A DNA stretch of 64,000 nucleotides, taken from assembly GCA_013420905.1 (NCBI GenBank), contig JAAXNY010000006.1, forward strand, positions 3,224,001-3,288,000. The letters run 5' to 3'. This stretch comes from Collybia mongolica (Eukaryota > Basidiomycota > Agaricomycetes > Agaricales > Clitocybaceae). The notes below the pieces were generated by a model. It had not been told where the DNA came from and did not search any database. It worked only from the letters and a program-made list of their open reading frames with translations. The translations under genes and the position numbers were made by a program. Within the stretch, counting starts at the first letter, position 1, and each line of letters begins with the position of its first letter. Shown in pieces: positions 1-10,813 of the stretch.

Positions 1-557
1 GTTCCTTGGGAGGTGGGGGAGCTGTAGAATTGTGCGACTGGATGGTGTAAACACAAACAGTGTGCGTTTCGTCCATACACGCTTTTACACCGTTCTCGAC
101 ACTCGTTAGGGTTTGATATGAAACAAATTAAATGCCCCCAGTTAGCGTCCCCCGATAAGACATAATCTCAAGCTTCAGACGCATGTTTTTGATTCACGTG
201 AGATGCATGCCCCCCCGAACCACCCAAAACCTATCACAAACCTGTGCAAGCGTTCGCAGACGTCCCGTCGCTGAATCAATTGCTGTAATCCACTTTCATT
301 TCATGTCTCCTCGAACCGATTGATTAGGTCATTATCTGAAAGGCTTGTGCCATGCGAGCCGTTTCGTACCGTGATACGCCTCGTTCACCATGCATGGCCG
401 CTCGTGCATTGCGGTTGACAAACTATTGATCTGCTCTTGACGTGACACCACTCTGCCATGAAGCGAAAGGATTTTTACGCGTGTTAATGGGGCCGAACTG
501 GCATGAACTGCGTGTATACAGCGCAGTCATTGGTTTAAGAATCTGACGAGATGTGCA
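1..557. other. Intergenic region, left edge
   Basis: No open frame with coding character, RNA gene or repeat was recognised here. The right part presumably holds the promoter of the F-box-like gene that follows. Confidence 0.5.
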
Positions 558-3057
558 ATGGTGGGTATGCCTCTTGGTTCTCTACTGACCGCTGCTTTCT
601 CCTCACTAACATCCCTTCATCGCCGCCCTAGTATCCGCGAAAGCCTCCGCAGTTTCGGTAGCTCCTCTAGCAGCCTTAAAAGCAAAAACACAGACGAACG
701 ACCATCCTCATATTATCCATCCCCTTTTCACGAAAAAGCAATGCTTCCTCCCATCCTCCGCGATCCTGAAGCAGCCAGGAAGCTCTTTGAAGCCATCCTT
801 GAGTCACCCAATGGCAAACGTGCCTTGTCAAGGCTTGCCCGAACTTGCCGAGCGATCTGCGAGCCCGCTCTCAATGTCCTGTGGAGAGAGCTAGACTCAC
901 TAGTCCCAATCCTTGGATTGTTTCCTGGGCATTTGTTAAAGAAGGCGCGTAAGCCGGGCCTTGGTTTTGTGAGTATAACGTGCGCGCGCCAGCTGCGATC
1001 CAATACTGATTAGTATGAAACAGGCTAAAATTCCCGCCGAGAACGACTGGAAAGTCGTCTTGAGATACAGCGAACGAGTTCGCCAACTCAACTATAACGA
1101 GGTCTCCAATGCTGTGGCGGCTTCCGTTTTTGCCGTGTTCGAAGGAAGCCGACCGCGCACGTACATCCTTCCCCGTCTCGTCGAGCTAAATTGGAAAGCA
1201 GAGACCCCAGCTGGCCTTGATCGTTGCTCGCTCTTCTTGAGCCCTGAGTTGCGGGTTGTGAATCTAGAAATCAGCACCAAGTTTCCCCAGCTAAATTCAT
1301 TCCTCGCTGACATGTCCAGCCGCACAAAGTTGACCGGCTTCTCCTTCGTCTCGCCGACAAGCTTGCCGGACGCCTTCACCGAGTTACTCCTACGCCAAGA
1401 TGTGTTGGAGAGAGTAGTTCTTGTGGCTCCTGGAGCGCTCTCTCCGGGAGTCGGTCGTTGGCTTGCCTCCTTGCCACAGCTCAAAACCTTACAGCTTGAC
1501 CTCACTGGAAGGTCGATGATCGCTGTCGAGGGCTTCTTCGATGAATTACGCCCCCGTTCCGGTGATTCCACACCTAGCTCTGTGGGGTCGACCGACAGCG
1601 GCGTCTTCTCAGAGGATGAACTTGACTTCTCGGAGATTCGCAAGTCAGCGCTGAGATTGACTGGCGACTTGCCGTCGAAAAAGTCCTTTGCCCAGATGCG
1701 TAAACTTCACTTGACAGGAGATGTGTCAAACATCGCCGTCTTCGTGAAGCATATAACAAGTCCTTTGACACAGCTGGAGCTCGTCATCGAGGATCCACCT
1801 GACCGTGCCGATTGGTACGACCTCTCCGCCCTCATCTGCGAGAGATTTGGAGATTCTTTGCAATCGCTGAGAGTCACAGCAACAGGGTCCTCCAGGTTTG
1901 CTGACCTGGTTCGTTCCACAACTCGAGCAGAACCTGCAGCGAGCCTCCCGCTGGAATATTTGACATACCTACCATACCTCACACGTCTCGAAATTGATCT
2001 TCCCGAATCGATCATCTTCACACCTACCGATATCGAGTCCCTTGCCAAGGCATGCCCGAGGCTCGAAACGCTAAAACTTTGTCCTTTGGCACGATTCCCT
2101 CAGACAGTGGGAGCTCCCAAGATCACTCTCGACACCGTGGCATTTTTGATCAGCAGATGTCAACGTCTACATACATTAGCCCTCGTAGTGGACGCTAAGG
2201 AGGGGAGCCCTGAAGTACTTACTTCACGTCGAACGTCTTCAAAGTCTCTCCTAAGGCTCCATGTTGGGCACTCTTGGATCGACGACCCATTGCAGGTCGC
2301 CATCCTTCTCAGCCATATGGGCCCTCGCCTTGACACCCTAAAATCATTCCAAGAAAAGACCCGACCAGGTTACACGGAGACGAATGCGCGCAACTGGCGT
2401 GAGGTTGCCGAACTGCTTCCACACATTCAAACAGTTCGCTCGCTTGAGAGAAACTTCTCGCAAACAATCGAGGATGTAAAGCCAGCAACTCTCGATAAAA
2501 GTATTGAGGCAATTATCGACACCGTCGAATGTGGGGTCCACGTGTCCCCTTCAACTGCTGAATGCGCTGTTCAATTCTCACCATCTTTGCTTAGTCGGGA
2601 AGTACAGGCTAAGCCCGAAATCTTGTCCGTATCCATTGACGCCTCGCCGCCGACTGTCGAAACAGGTGTAGGTATATCACCTATCTTGGTAGATCAGGGT
2701 GTCCATGTAACCCCATCGACAACATCGACAGAAGTGGATGCTAGTGCCTCAACTATTGCAAAATCTGTGCAATCATTATTATCTCCCTCCATATTTGCGA
2801 ACGCTCCTATTCGTCAATCTTTCCCCACATTCCTTTACTTCCCTTCCATCTTCAGCCTCTTTTCATTGGTGTACCGCGTGTTTGTCTTTTATCCACTGTC
2901 CCTTCCCTCAAAAATATTCCGACTAGCAGCTGCACGGGTTCAGTGGAGAAAGTCAGAGAAAACGGGTTCTGTAAAACAAGTATCCTCAAACTCTTCTTCG
3001 CTCGAACCTACCACATTCTCAGACATTCCTTTGGACGTTCTTCAAGTCCGTCAATGA
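558..3057 (+). CDS. F-box/LRR-like protein with C-terminal 11-residue repeats and a membrane segment
   Basis: Two exons (558-968 and 1024-3057) encode about 814 residues. The 55-nt intron has a GTGAGT donor, a CTGAT branch and an ACAG acceptor; the nearer TAG acceptor would break the frame. Residues about 88-125 carry the agaricomycete F-box-like signature LARTCRAICEPALNVLW, followed by a leucine-rich region with repeated L..L.L spacing to about residue 600. Such proteins usually act as substrate receptors in SCF ubiquitin ligases, but that role is inferred. Residues about 627-714 form eight 11-residue repeats, and a hydrophobic stretch near LYFPSIFSLFSLVYR could be a membrane anchor, which is unusual for the family. 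The tail after it is basic and then serine-rich. The start at 558 is the first ATG of the frame and is not otherwise proven. Confidence 0.8.
2527..2790 (+). repeat. Coding repeat, eight units of 33 bp (11 residues)
   Basis: Within the F-box-like gene, eight consecutive 11-residue units follow the pattern xxx[VI]xx[ST]Pxxx, for example ECGVHVSPSTA, ECAVQFSPSLL, ETGVGISPILV and DQGVHVTPSTT. The period is exact at the protein level although the DNA units have diverged. A weaker unit (DKSIEAIIDTV) may precede them. The array lies between the leucine-rich region and the hydrophobic segment. Confidence 0.85.
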
Positions 3058-3326
3058 TCATTTTACGATTACGATTCCCATACTTACCTATGTACTTGTG
3101 CTGGCACTCAAAATAGGCTATTCATGAAATAAATCACGATTCTCACGTCACAAAACCTCTAGCGATAGGTTGTGTTCATGATAAGTGTTCGACGGGGATG
3201 ACTGAGGTACCACCGGAAGAGGTCACCGTCGGAAGATGGCTCCGAGGGACGCAAATAACCACCAACAACACGGCGACGCGTCACTTGAATCAGCGAACAC
3301 TCAATTCCGAATCCTGGCAATATATC

Positions 3327-5101
3327 ATGGCAGACAACAAGAAACAGGAGAAAGACTTTACGAATGAGGTGGATGCCCTACTTCCCGAGGCAGAGTCTGT
3401 TGCAAAAGTACACCCTTTTCAACGATGCGCTCCAGAAAACTAACTTGACGTTCCCAGTCAGGCAAGCTTCAGGAAGCGCTTGACAGGATATTGAGCCTTG
3501 AAAAACAAACCAGAAATGTAAGCATGCACTTCTCTTTATATCATCTGCAGACCTGAGCTTCTCTTAGGCTTCCGATCTCTCTTCTACCACTCGTCTTGTA
3601 AAAGCGGCAGTTACACACTGCTACGATGCCCAGGATTTCACGCTTCTTAACTCTACCATTACCATCTTAAGCAAGAAACATGGCCAACTAAAGGCAGCAG
3701 TTCAAGCAATAGTGGAGTTGGCGATGTCCTACCTCGACGATGTAAAACAACAGAAGGGTACTGAGAAGTGGCTAGAGCTCGTAGAAACTCTTCGAGGCAT
3801 TACCGAGGGCAAGGTACTTCGTGTCTATGCACCCATCGTGATATTGTCTTAATTCGAATCTGCAGATCTTCCTAGAAACTCCTCGAGCTCGTGTCACTCT
3901 GATGCTTTCCCACTATCATGAAAACCTTGCGACACTTTCGACGGTCTCACCGACGGCTCGGAAAGAATCAATGCAAACAGCGTCCGATCTTCTCTCAGAT
4001 CTTCAAGTGGAGACGTACTCTTCGATGGAACGGCGAGAGAAGACTGAATTCATATTGGAACAGATGAGGCTATTAGTGACAGTGGCACGACAGAAGGATG
4101 CCGAGCAGGGCAAGGATGGAAAGGACACCCTTGGAGGCGGTGAGGCAGAGTGGATCAAGGTCAGGGTAGGAGGTAGGAAGGTAAATGAGGAGTTCTTGAA
4201 GGAGAAGAACAACGAAGTTTGTCAAACTATTCATCGACTGAAACTCTGCTAATACAGACTAGGATCTCAAACTCAAATACTACGACCTGATGATACAGCA
4301 CGCTCTACAGCAAAGTTCCTACCTGGATGTGGCTAAGTATTATTACAAGGTCTGGGAAACACCATCCATTAAAGATGATGTGGATGACAAGGGCAAAGCG
4401 GTCGGTAAATTTGTTGGCCCTTTCCCCTTTCAATCTCATATTTCTATAGGCTCTTGAACACATCGTCTATTATGTCGTGCTGGCTCCCCATAATAACGAA
4501 CAATCGGACATGTTACATCATTTATTTGCCGATCCTGCTTTGGCAAAGCTTGAACTTCATTTGTAAGCTTCACTTCCCCAGTTTGACACACTGTACTGAG
4601 AAGTTACAGCAATCTTGTGAAATGCTTCACAACTCGTGAACTTATGCGGTGGCCGGGTATTGAGACGATATACGGCGAATTCCTGCGAAAAACGCCAGTC
4701 TTTACATCAAACAAGCGATGGGAGGACCTTCATACACGAGTCATTGAACATGTAGGTCGCGTCTCCTGTGTGCCACAACTGCAATTGACTTCCTCGCAAA
4801 GAATATCCGGGTTGTGGCGCAATATTACACACGAATTACTCTCCTTCGACTAACTTCTCTCCTTGATTTAACACCGAAGCAAACGGAGGAAATTCTTGCC
4901 CGGCTTGTTGTTTCTGGGACAATCTGGGCCCGCATCGACAGGCCAGCTGGCATCGTAAATTTTAGGAGTAAACGGAGCGCAGAAGATGTTATGAATGACT
5001 GGAGCTCTGACATGCAAAAACTACTAGGTCTAGTGGAGAAGACATGGATGGGTATGAATGCGGCCCAAGCAGCACAGTCTCGGGTGAAGGCAGCCACATA
5101 G
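3327..5101 (+). CDS. RPN5: 26S proteasome regulatory subunit RPN5 (PSMD12)
   Basis: RPN5 is a PCI-domain subunit of the lid of the 19S regulatory particle. Eight exons are inferred: 3327-3407, 3458-3517, 3568-3813, 3866-4216, 4263-4400, 4450-4562, 4610-4751 and 4802-5101. The joined protein starts MADNKKQEKDFTNEVDALLP and contains family blocks SGKLQEALDRILSLEKQTRN, KYYYKVWETPSIK, VVLAPHNNEQSDML, and the PCI winged-helix stretch ending near VVSGTIWARIDRPAGIVNF. Length, about 475 residues, matches the family. The start is placed at 3327 because the conserved N-terminus begins there; an in-frame ATG at 3198 would add 43 unrelated residues. The fifth intron uses a poor donor (GTCGGT at 4401), chosen because it keeps the frame. 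Confidence 0.93.
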
Positions 5102-5207
5102 ACTTGTATAATATGTCCTTTCCAATTACCCCTCCACCAACACTAAGGGACGAGCATCCGGAAGATGATTAAAAATTAAGTGTATCGTTTCTGCGTCCAT
5201 TGCGGTT

Positions 5208-6100
5208 CTACCTAGGTTGTACCACTTGCATAAAATCTGTACTTTTGGCAATTTCCTCTGGAGTCGGAACCTCTGAGACGACTGGTTGAGTCAACACAGG
5301 TGCATAGGAAGGCCGCACCCCCTCCTTCCACAATCTGACATACTCCTCACCCTTGGTCCATTGTTCGTTTGTACCATGTTTCTCCACAATGGCCCTCCAT
5401 CGTTTGCGGGCGGCAATAGCCCCCTCATCCAATTCTTCACGTCTCTCAAATGAGACCAGACCTCTTTTCTCTTTTTCAAACGCATGTTCAATTTCACCTC
5501 GCGAAAAGACAGCCCCAAGGTGCTCAGCCTCCATTGCAGAGAATGTGGTGGCGATATGATGTTCTGAGCGAAGAGAACGAAATTGGGCGACAGCCTGCGA
5601 ATATGCCTGCGCAATTGGTACCGAATGGAATTGAAACTGATTAAGTGTGAACCGGATGGCGCTCAAACCATGGGTTAATTTGACTCTGTAGAAAATGAAT
5701 GATGAACATACTCCTCTGGTGTAGGATTTCTCCCCCTCTGCCTCAGACGTGTCCAAACCTTTCCCTGGACTGGGTGGGAGTCTTTGACGCCAGCGCCCTC
5801 GACTAACGTAGTGGGACGAAACGCCTCAAAAGGATGGTCTCGGAAGAATTGGCGTCGTATATCGTCTTCCAAGTAGTATATAGGTAGAGGGCGCGACTCG
5901 TGTGGTCGAGGTCTGGACGACCGAGGAGCATAACCGGGCTGTTGGTCGTATTGGGTACGCGAAGGAGGGGCTTTGGGTGGGAGTGGAAGTGGAGGGTAAT
6001 CGAGAACAGCCTGAAACCAAGCAGGTTGCTTTTTTATGTAGTTCGCGTTCATCAGACGCGAGACTTGCTGATGAACCTGGGATGCAATTCGCCGTACCAT
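5208..6100 (-). CDS. RSM25: Mitochondrial small ribosomal subunit protein mS23 (RSM25)
   Basis: Two exons (6100-5712 and 5661-5208) encode about 280 residues of the fungal mS23/Rsm25 family, a structural protein of the mitoribosomal small subunit. Recognisable blocks are MVRRIASQVHQQVSRLMNA at the start, KQPAWFQAVLDYPPLPLPP, NPTPEDAIRFTLNQF across the splice, and AYSQAVAQFRSLRSEH. The intron 5662-5711 (50 nt, GTATGT donor, TTAAC branch, GAG acceptor) was chosen over an earlier CAG that would leave only 26 nt. The C-terminus carries a charged helix (EIEHAFEKEKRGLVSFERRE). It converges with RPN5, 106 bp away. Mitochondrial location is inferred from the family. Confidence 0.88.
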
Positions 6101-8625
6101 TGTGAGCGTAAGCTTCTCGTCAACGCCGACCCAATTTCAAAAATCCAATGCCAGGATCTTCGAATCCAAACACAGTTAAATAATCGACTCGGCCAGGCTA
6201 GCACATTACCCTTGCGAACCCGAGATATCCTCTGGAAGCCTAATACTATCACTGATCGAGTTTCGTAAACTCACCTAGTTTTGCAAATCGGCCTTGATAT
6301 ACACAACAACTTACTTTGGAGGCTGATTGCTCAAATCGGGTGTGTTTATGCCTCTTGTATTATAGTCCATATTTTTTTTGTTCATATCCAGCTTGTAGAA
6401 TTGTCAATGTTCAGATGAATACTAAAATGTTGTATTTTTTCACTTCATAATCCTCTGGAGGCTGAGAAAATATATTGCTATGTTAAACCTTTGAGTTCTA
6501 ATATACCTTGAAACACATAAAGCCAGAATAAACTTCTTAAGGGCTGTCTTGATTGATATGGTTGAACATGAGCACACTGAAGATTGGGTGTGACAAATGG
6601 ACATGGTTTTTTGGCAAAATTTAACTCTGCCTCATCAATGTGGTCACCCTTCCTGTCAAGCAATTTGATGTGTTGCCACAACTGAGGTTGAAATCTTGGT
6701 AAGACCTGAGTATTATGATTCCTGCATGAAAATGGAATTGCACACCAGTGTCCACCTTCCCCTTACTTTAAAACATAAAAAATGTAGGTCATTAAACCTG
6801 TGATATGGAGCTTGTGATTGGTGCAAAAATTGAAGGATTCTCTCAAGTGCATGGATGTCAAGTAATTCACTAATCTTGTAAAAAATTGCAAAGCACAATC
6901 AGTGATAGTAAGAGGATGAGGAGCCATATCTACTGCAGCACACAAATGGAATAGGCAATTCACAGGTGTGTGAGTTTGACCATCACTAAATTCTTTTTTT
7001 TTTTGAGTTCAATTTTTTGTATATTGCCATACATAATACAGGTGTGGTTCACAATTACATAGTTAATAGTAAGAGCTGGGGGAGTGGGAACAAAGATGCA
7101 CACATTAGCATAATGGTGGGATCTCATGCCCAGTAAAGAACCTGTGTATTAGTTAACTTTTTGTGGAATTTCCTTATATTACACCTATATCTCAAATTTA
7201 CATGAATTGGGCTGCATTGTCAAACACAAAACATTTTTTGATCCTTTGCAATTTAACCAAAGGAACTTTGAGAAATTATTGTCATCATGATCAAACACTT
7301 GACTTCTCCCCTTGTCTTTCTGGTTTTGTCAATGTTTCCTTTGACTTGTCTGTGACATAATTTGTGTGAAAATAGACTTCACTAACAACCACCAAGTTCA
7401 CTCTGTCCATTTCCCTCCCCCCCCTAGTCCCAAGCTAGTCTCACCTGTGTATAGGTGGTGACTGCAGCATTCTGTGACAACAGCAACAACATGCTGCAGA
7501 GGAATGACAGGATGCATAGAGAGGTATATGCCCACACACCTTGAGGCCCTATTCATTGTTACTGAGACTCCCCATACAGCCTGTGCAGTGTTTTTTCCTA
7601 GTGTACACTGTTGGTGAGTTTGCACCTGCTTGCCTTGTGTAGTCCCCAAACTACTACTCATGGCTGCAAATGCCTCAGGTCTATCCAAAAGCCAAGGTGC
7701 TATATCCTTCAATGATGACAGTTCTGGGGTCTGTTGATGATGATGATGCACTGTGAGGGAAGACAGGGTGGATGGAATGGTGTAAGGTGTGTGTATACAT
7801 TGCCTCAGGACATACACCATCCCTAACTTCTGCTTATTCCTAGCCACACACCTCCATATATGGGTTCTGGCACTCTGAATCAATGACCATTGAATAGGTA
7901 ACAAACAGCAGCATGAAGTTCCCACCACATTGGCCAGGTGTGATACACTCTCTGCAACAGCTTGGGCAGTGTCTGTGTGACTGGGTGATGCAGAAGTGGG
8001 ATAGGGACATGCTCAGGTCAGAAGAGAGGAGAGTGGTGGGTTTGCAGGCAATGGGCATTGGACTGCACAGGTAAGGCTGCAGGTGTTAAGGCACAAGGTG
8101 AACAGTGACAAACCAGAAACATATTGGAAGATATGCATATTGAACTGAGGTAGTCAGCAGTTGTGAGGGCACAGATACATACATGTCCACACTAAATGGG
8201 ACTCTATAGTAAAACAAAACAGCCTGGATCAGTGTTTGAGAAGTACAGTCAATAAGATGGTGTGCATGCACACCTTTTTTCAAATATTACATAATTGTAT
8301 GCTAACAGCCTGCACTCCCCCAGGTCATTGTCTTTACTGCAGTGCACCTGACTAGCAACATGATCACATGTGTACATCTCACAGAACTCAAAAGGACAGA
8401 ATCAGAGAGGCATATAACATGGCCATTGCAATTGTTGGGGAGGTGCATGGGTTAGAAGAGGAAGAGGCTGTAAACAGGGGAGGGCATGCAGAAGGAGGGG
8501 CTGTGGTCATACAGTGTCAGAACATGTTGCAATGCCTGTAAATAGTGGGAATACAAAATCTGTATACTGCCTTATATTAGCTGTACATAAATGCAAAAAA
8601 ATTCCTAACAAGATTTGTCTATCTA

Positions 8626-8835
8626 CAGTGGCTCAAAAAACTGCCCCAATGTTTGTACATTTTTGAAAGATCAATATGGTATGAAGTGCTGACATAAGCA
8701 GGGGACCTGGGGTAATTATGTAAGATACTATGACATCGTGGCTTTCCAATGGACCCTGGATCATGTGATTTGGATCAAAACCCATTAAGCTATAGGCCAA
8801 ACAAAATGATTACTCATTGGGGCAGTTTTTTGACC
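8626..8835 (+). repeat. Left terminal inverted repeat of the mariner element
   Basis: About 210 bp, matching 10023-10233 in inverse orientation with a few substitutions (for example around 8780 and 8805). The outer motif CTCAAAAAACTGCCCCAATG near 8632 recurs in opposite orientation at the inner edge near 8815, so each terminal repeat is itself bounded by inverted copies of the same motif. Confidence 0.92.
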
Positions 8836-8852
8836 CTCTATTAATTTTCTAT

Positions 8853-9872
8853 CTAATACTTTGTATGACCACCTTTTGCCTTTATAACTGCTTGTATCTG
8901 CCTGGGCATACTTTCTATCAGGTTTTGGCATACCTCTGGTGGAATTTCACCCCACTCTTCAGCCAATCTATCCCACAACTCATGTACTCCTTTGGGTGGT
9001 GTCGGATATTCTTTAAGACGGCGCTTGAGATGTTCCCAAAGGTGTTCTATTGGATTCATGTCAGGGGATTGGGCAGGCCAGCCAAGGACTTGAATGTTGT
9101 TGTCTTCAAACCACTGTGTGGCCAGTCCAGATGTGTGTTTGGGGTCGTTATCTTGCTGAAAGTAGCGCTCGCCATCCACCATTTCCAACTTCTCAAAACT
9201 TTCCTGAACTCCACTCTCCAAAATTTCACAGTATTGAACCTTGTCCATGTTCCCCTGCACCTCTATGAGCTTTCCCACTCCATTCCACCCCATACAACCC
9301 CATACCATGAGGTTTCCTCCTCCTCCATGTTTGACAGTAGGTGATGTTGTTCTATCAGATGGTGGTTCTCCCCTTTGTTTCCAGACATAAACCTTTCCAT
9401 CTGACCCAATCCTATTGATTTTGGTCTCATCTGTCCATAGAACCCTTTTCCAGTCCTCCACAGTCCAGCTTTCATGATATTTTGCAAACTGGAGACGCCG
9501 GATGCGATGGGCTCGTTTGAGAAGAGGAGCTTTCCTCTTTGTAGCAGCATAAAATTGATTTTCCTTGAGTGCATTTCTGACTGTCTGGGGTGTGACAGGA
9601 TTGGGGATGATGCCATTGATGAATTGGGTAGCCTGAACTGCATTATCAAGCTTCCCTGACTTGATTTGACGAATAATTGACTGTTTGTCACGAACAGACA
9701 GCTTGGAGGGGCAGCCACCAAGGTTGTTTTCTTTGTTTCCATCCACATCTTTGCTGATCCTACTGATGGTACCCTTCCCTAGACCAGTTTTCTCCTTGAT
9801 TTGACGCTGAGAATAGCCCTCATTGAGGAGAGAAACAACAGTATTGTGCTGAGCAGTAGAAATGGCTTTCAT
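8853..9872 (-). CDS. Tc1/mariner transposase, DD34E
   Basis: An uninterrupted 339-codon frame starts at 9872. The N-terminal half has paired helix-turn-helix DNA-binding motifs (GYSQRQIKEKTGLGKGTISR at about residues 19-38). The catalytic core shows the first aspartate in LWTDETK, the second in QQDNDPKHT, and the glutamate in NPIEHLW, with 34 residues between the second aspartate and the glutamate, which is the DD34E spacing of the Tc1 group. Length is normal for Tc1 transposases. The enzyme cuts and pastes the surrounding element at TA sites. No frameshift or stop is present, so the protein could be functional. No introns are needed. Confidence 0.97.
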   Translation of the reverse strand: MKAISTAQHNTVVSLLNEGYSQRQIKEKTGLGKGTISRISKDVDGNKENNLGGCPSKLSVRDKQSIIRQIKSGKLDNAVQATQFINGIIPNPVTPQTVRNALKENQFYAATKRKAPLLKRAHRIRRLQFAKYHESWTVEDWKRVLWTDETKINRIGSDGKVYVWKQRGEPPSDRTTSPTVKHGGGGNLMVWGCMGWNGVGKLIEVQGNMDKVQYCEILESGVQESFEKLEMVDGERYFQQDNDPKHTSGLATQWFEDNNIQVLGWPAQSPDMNPIEHLWEHLKRRLKEYPTPPKGVHELWDRLAEEWGEIPPEVCQNLIESMPRQIQAVIKAKGGHTKY

Positions 9873-10022
9873 GATGGTGGTAAGAGGTCAAGAAGATGAT
9901 TGAACCAATTCCAACATGTCAAATTGATACAAATAAAGTCACATGACATTGTTTATTCTTCCCACAGTCCATAATGTTCTTGCATTGGATCATAAATGCC
10001 AGAATAATGGAAAATAAGATAA

Positions 10023-10233
10023 GGGTCAAAAAACTGCCCCAATGAGTAGCCATTTTGTTTGGCTTATAGCTTAATGGATATTGATCCAAATCACATGATC
10101 CAGGGTCCATTGGAAAGCCACGATGTCATAGTATCTTACATAATTACCCCAGGTCCCCTGCTTATGTCAGCACTTCATACCATATTGATCTTTCAAAAAT
10201 GTACAAACATTGGGGCAGTTTTTTGAGCCACTG
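10023..10233 (-). repeat. Right terminal inverted repeat of the mariner element
   Basis: Inverse of 8626-8835. The inner edge starts GGGTCAAAAAACTGCCCC and the outer edge ends GGGGCAGTTTTTTGAGCC followed by ACTG and the TA duplication. Confidence 0.92.
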
Positions 10234-10235
10234 TA

Positions 10236-10631
10236 TGTTCAGAATTTTTTTTCACCAGAACAGACCTCAAATCCACTATATGGGCCAGAGTTTATGTCAT
10301 CAAACATAAAACATACTGAAAACCATAAAACAATAGAAAAACATAAGAATTTTTGAGACAAGACTATCTACACAGCAAACATACATATTGAAGTATCATG
10401 TCAAGTAGATTTGTGAGGTTTGGATATCATTCTACCTCCTGGAATCCAGATTTTCCATCTACAGCTATCTTTTCATGAGGACCCATACTAATTGAAAAAA
10501 AAACCCCAAGGAAGGTCTGAAATCTGCTATATATAGGCCAAGAATTTTCCCAAAATCACCTCAAATCCACTATTCTGGGCTGGGAAAATTGTGATTTTGG
10601 GGGCCCCAAATCTGCAAAAAGATTCTGAACA
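10236..10631. mobile_element. Possible 396-bp MITE next to the mariner element
   Basis: The stretch starts TGTTCAGAATTTTTTTT and ends with the near inverse AAAAAGATTCTGAACA; it is bordered by TA on both sides (10234-10235 and 10632-10633). It has no coding capacity and no CpG. TA duplications plus short inverted ends fit a non-autonomous Tc1/mariner-type MITE, unrelated in sequence to the neighbouring element. The first TA would be shared with the mariner duplication. The inverted ends match perfectly over only about ten bases, so this stays tentative. Confidence 0.45.
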
Positions 10632-10813
10632 TATAGAGGAGCTTCCAGGGGCCTGAACAGTACAATACCATTTGACTGCAGGTATCCTCAGTCAAAACCT
10701 AGGTCTATGCCTGGAGAGAAAGTTATACCCCACTATGTCTCCACCCTGATGGCCCCACTTAACTATCTAGTGATAATAGGTTGCTGAGCCCATGAGTGCT
10801 TGGTTATTCTTCT

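Larger units (their letters stand above)
8626..10233 (-). mobile_element. Tc1/mariner-type DNA transposon, 1608 bp, apparently intact
   Basis: The element begins CAGTGGCTCAAAAAACTG, ends with the inverse of the same sequence, and is flanked by TA on both sides (8624-8625 and 10234-10235), the standard Tc1/mariner target duplication. The terminal inverted repeats are about 210 bp and differ at only a handful of positions. The single gene inside reads on the minus strand without interruption. Unlike its surroundings it still contains CpG, so it inserted after the host tract lost them. It may be active or recently active; that is inference. Confidence 0.95.
6339..10813. mobile_element. Old repeat island without CpG, carrying a younger mariner insertion
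   Basis: From 6339 to 8625 and from 10234 to 10813 there is not a single CG dinucleotide, while the flanking genes have CpG every few tens of bases. TG and CA are abundant, as expected after methylated cytosines deaminate. No intact reading frame remains; the open stretches on the minus strand (for example 7398-7928) show no family I recognise. I infer a silenced, decayed repetitive element or nest of elements. Clear terminal repeats or target duplications for the whole island were not seen, so its original class is unknown and both borders are approximate. Confidence 0.65.

Noticed and set aside
3198..3326. N-terminal extension of RPN5 from an upstream in-frame ATG
   Set aside because: The 43 extra residues have no similarity to RPN5, whose conserved N-terminus begins at 3327.
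5686..5711. A 26-nt intron in mS23 ending at the first CAG
   Set aside because: Too short for the spliceosome. The 50-nt intron ending at 5662 keeps frame, has a TTAAC branch site, and yields the conserved PTPEDAIRFTLN.
7398..7928. 176-codon minus-strand open frame in the repeat island
   Set aside because: No recognisable domain, no CpG, and TG/CA-biased decay that removes some stop codons. Other frames nearby are equally open. I treat it as remains of a repeat, not a gene.
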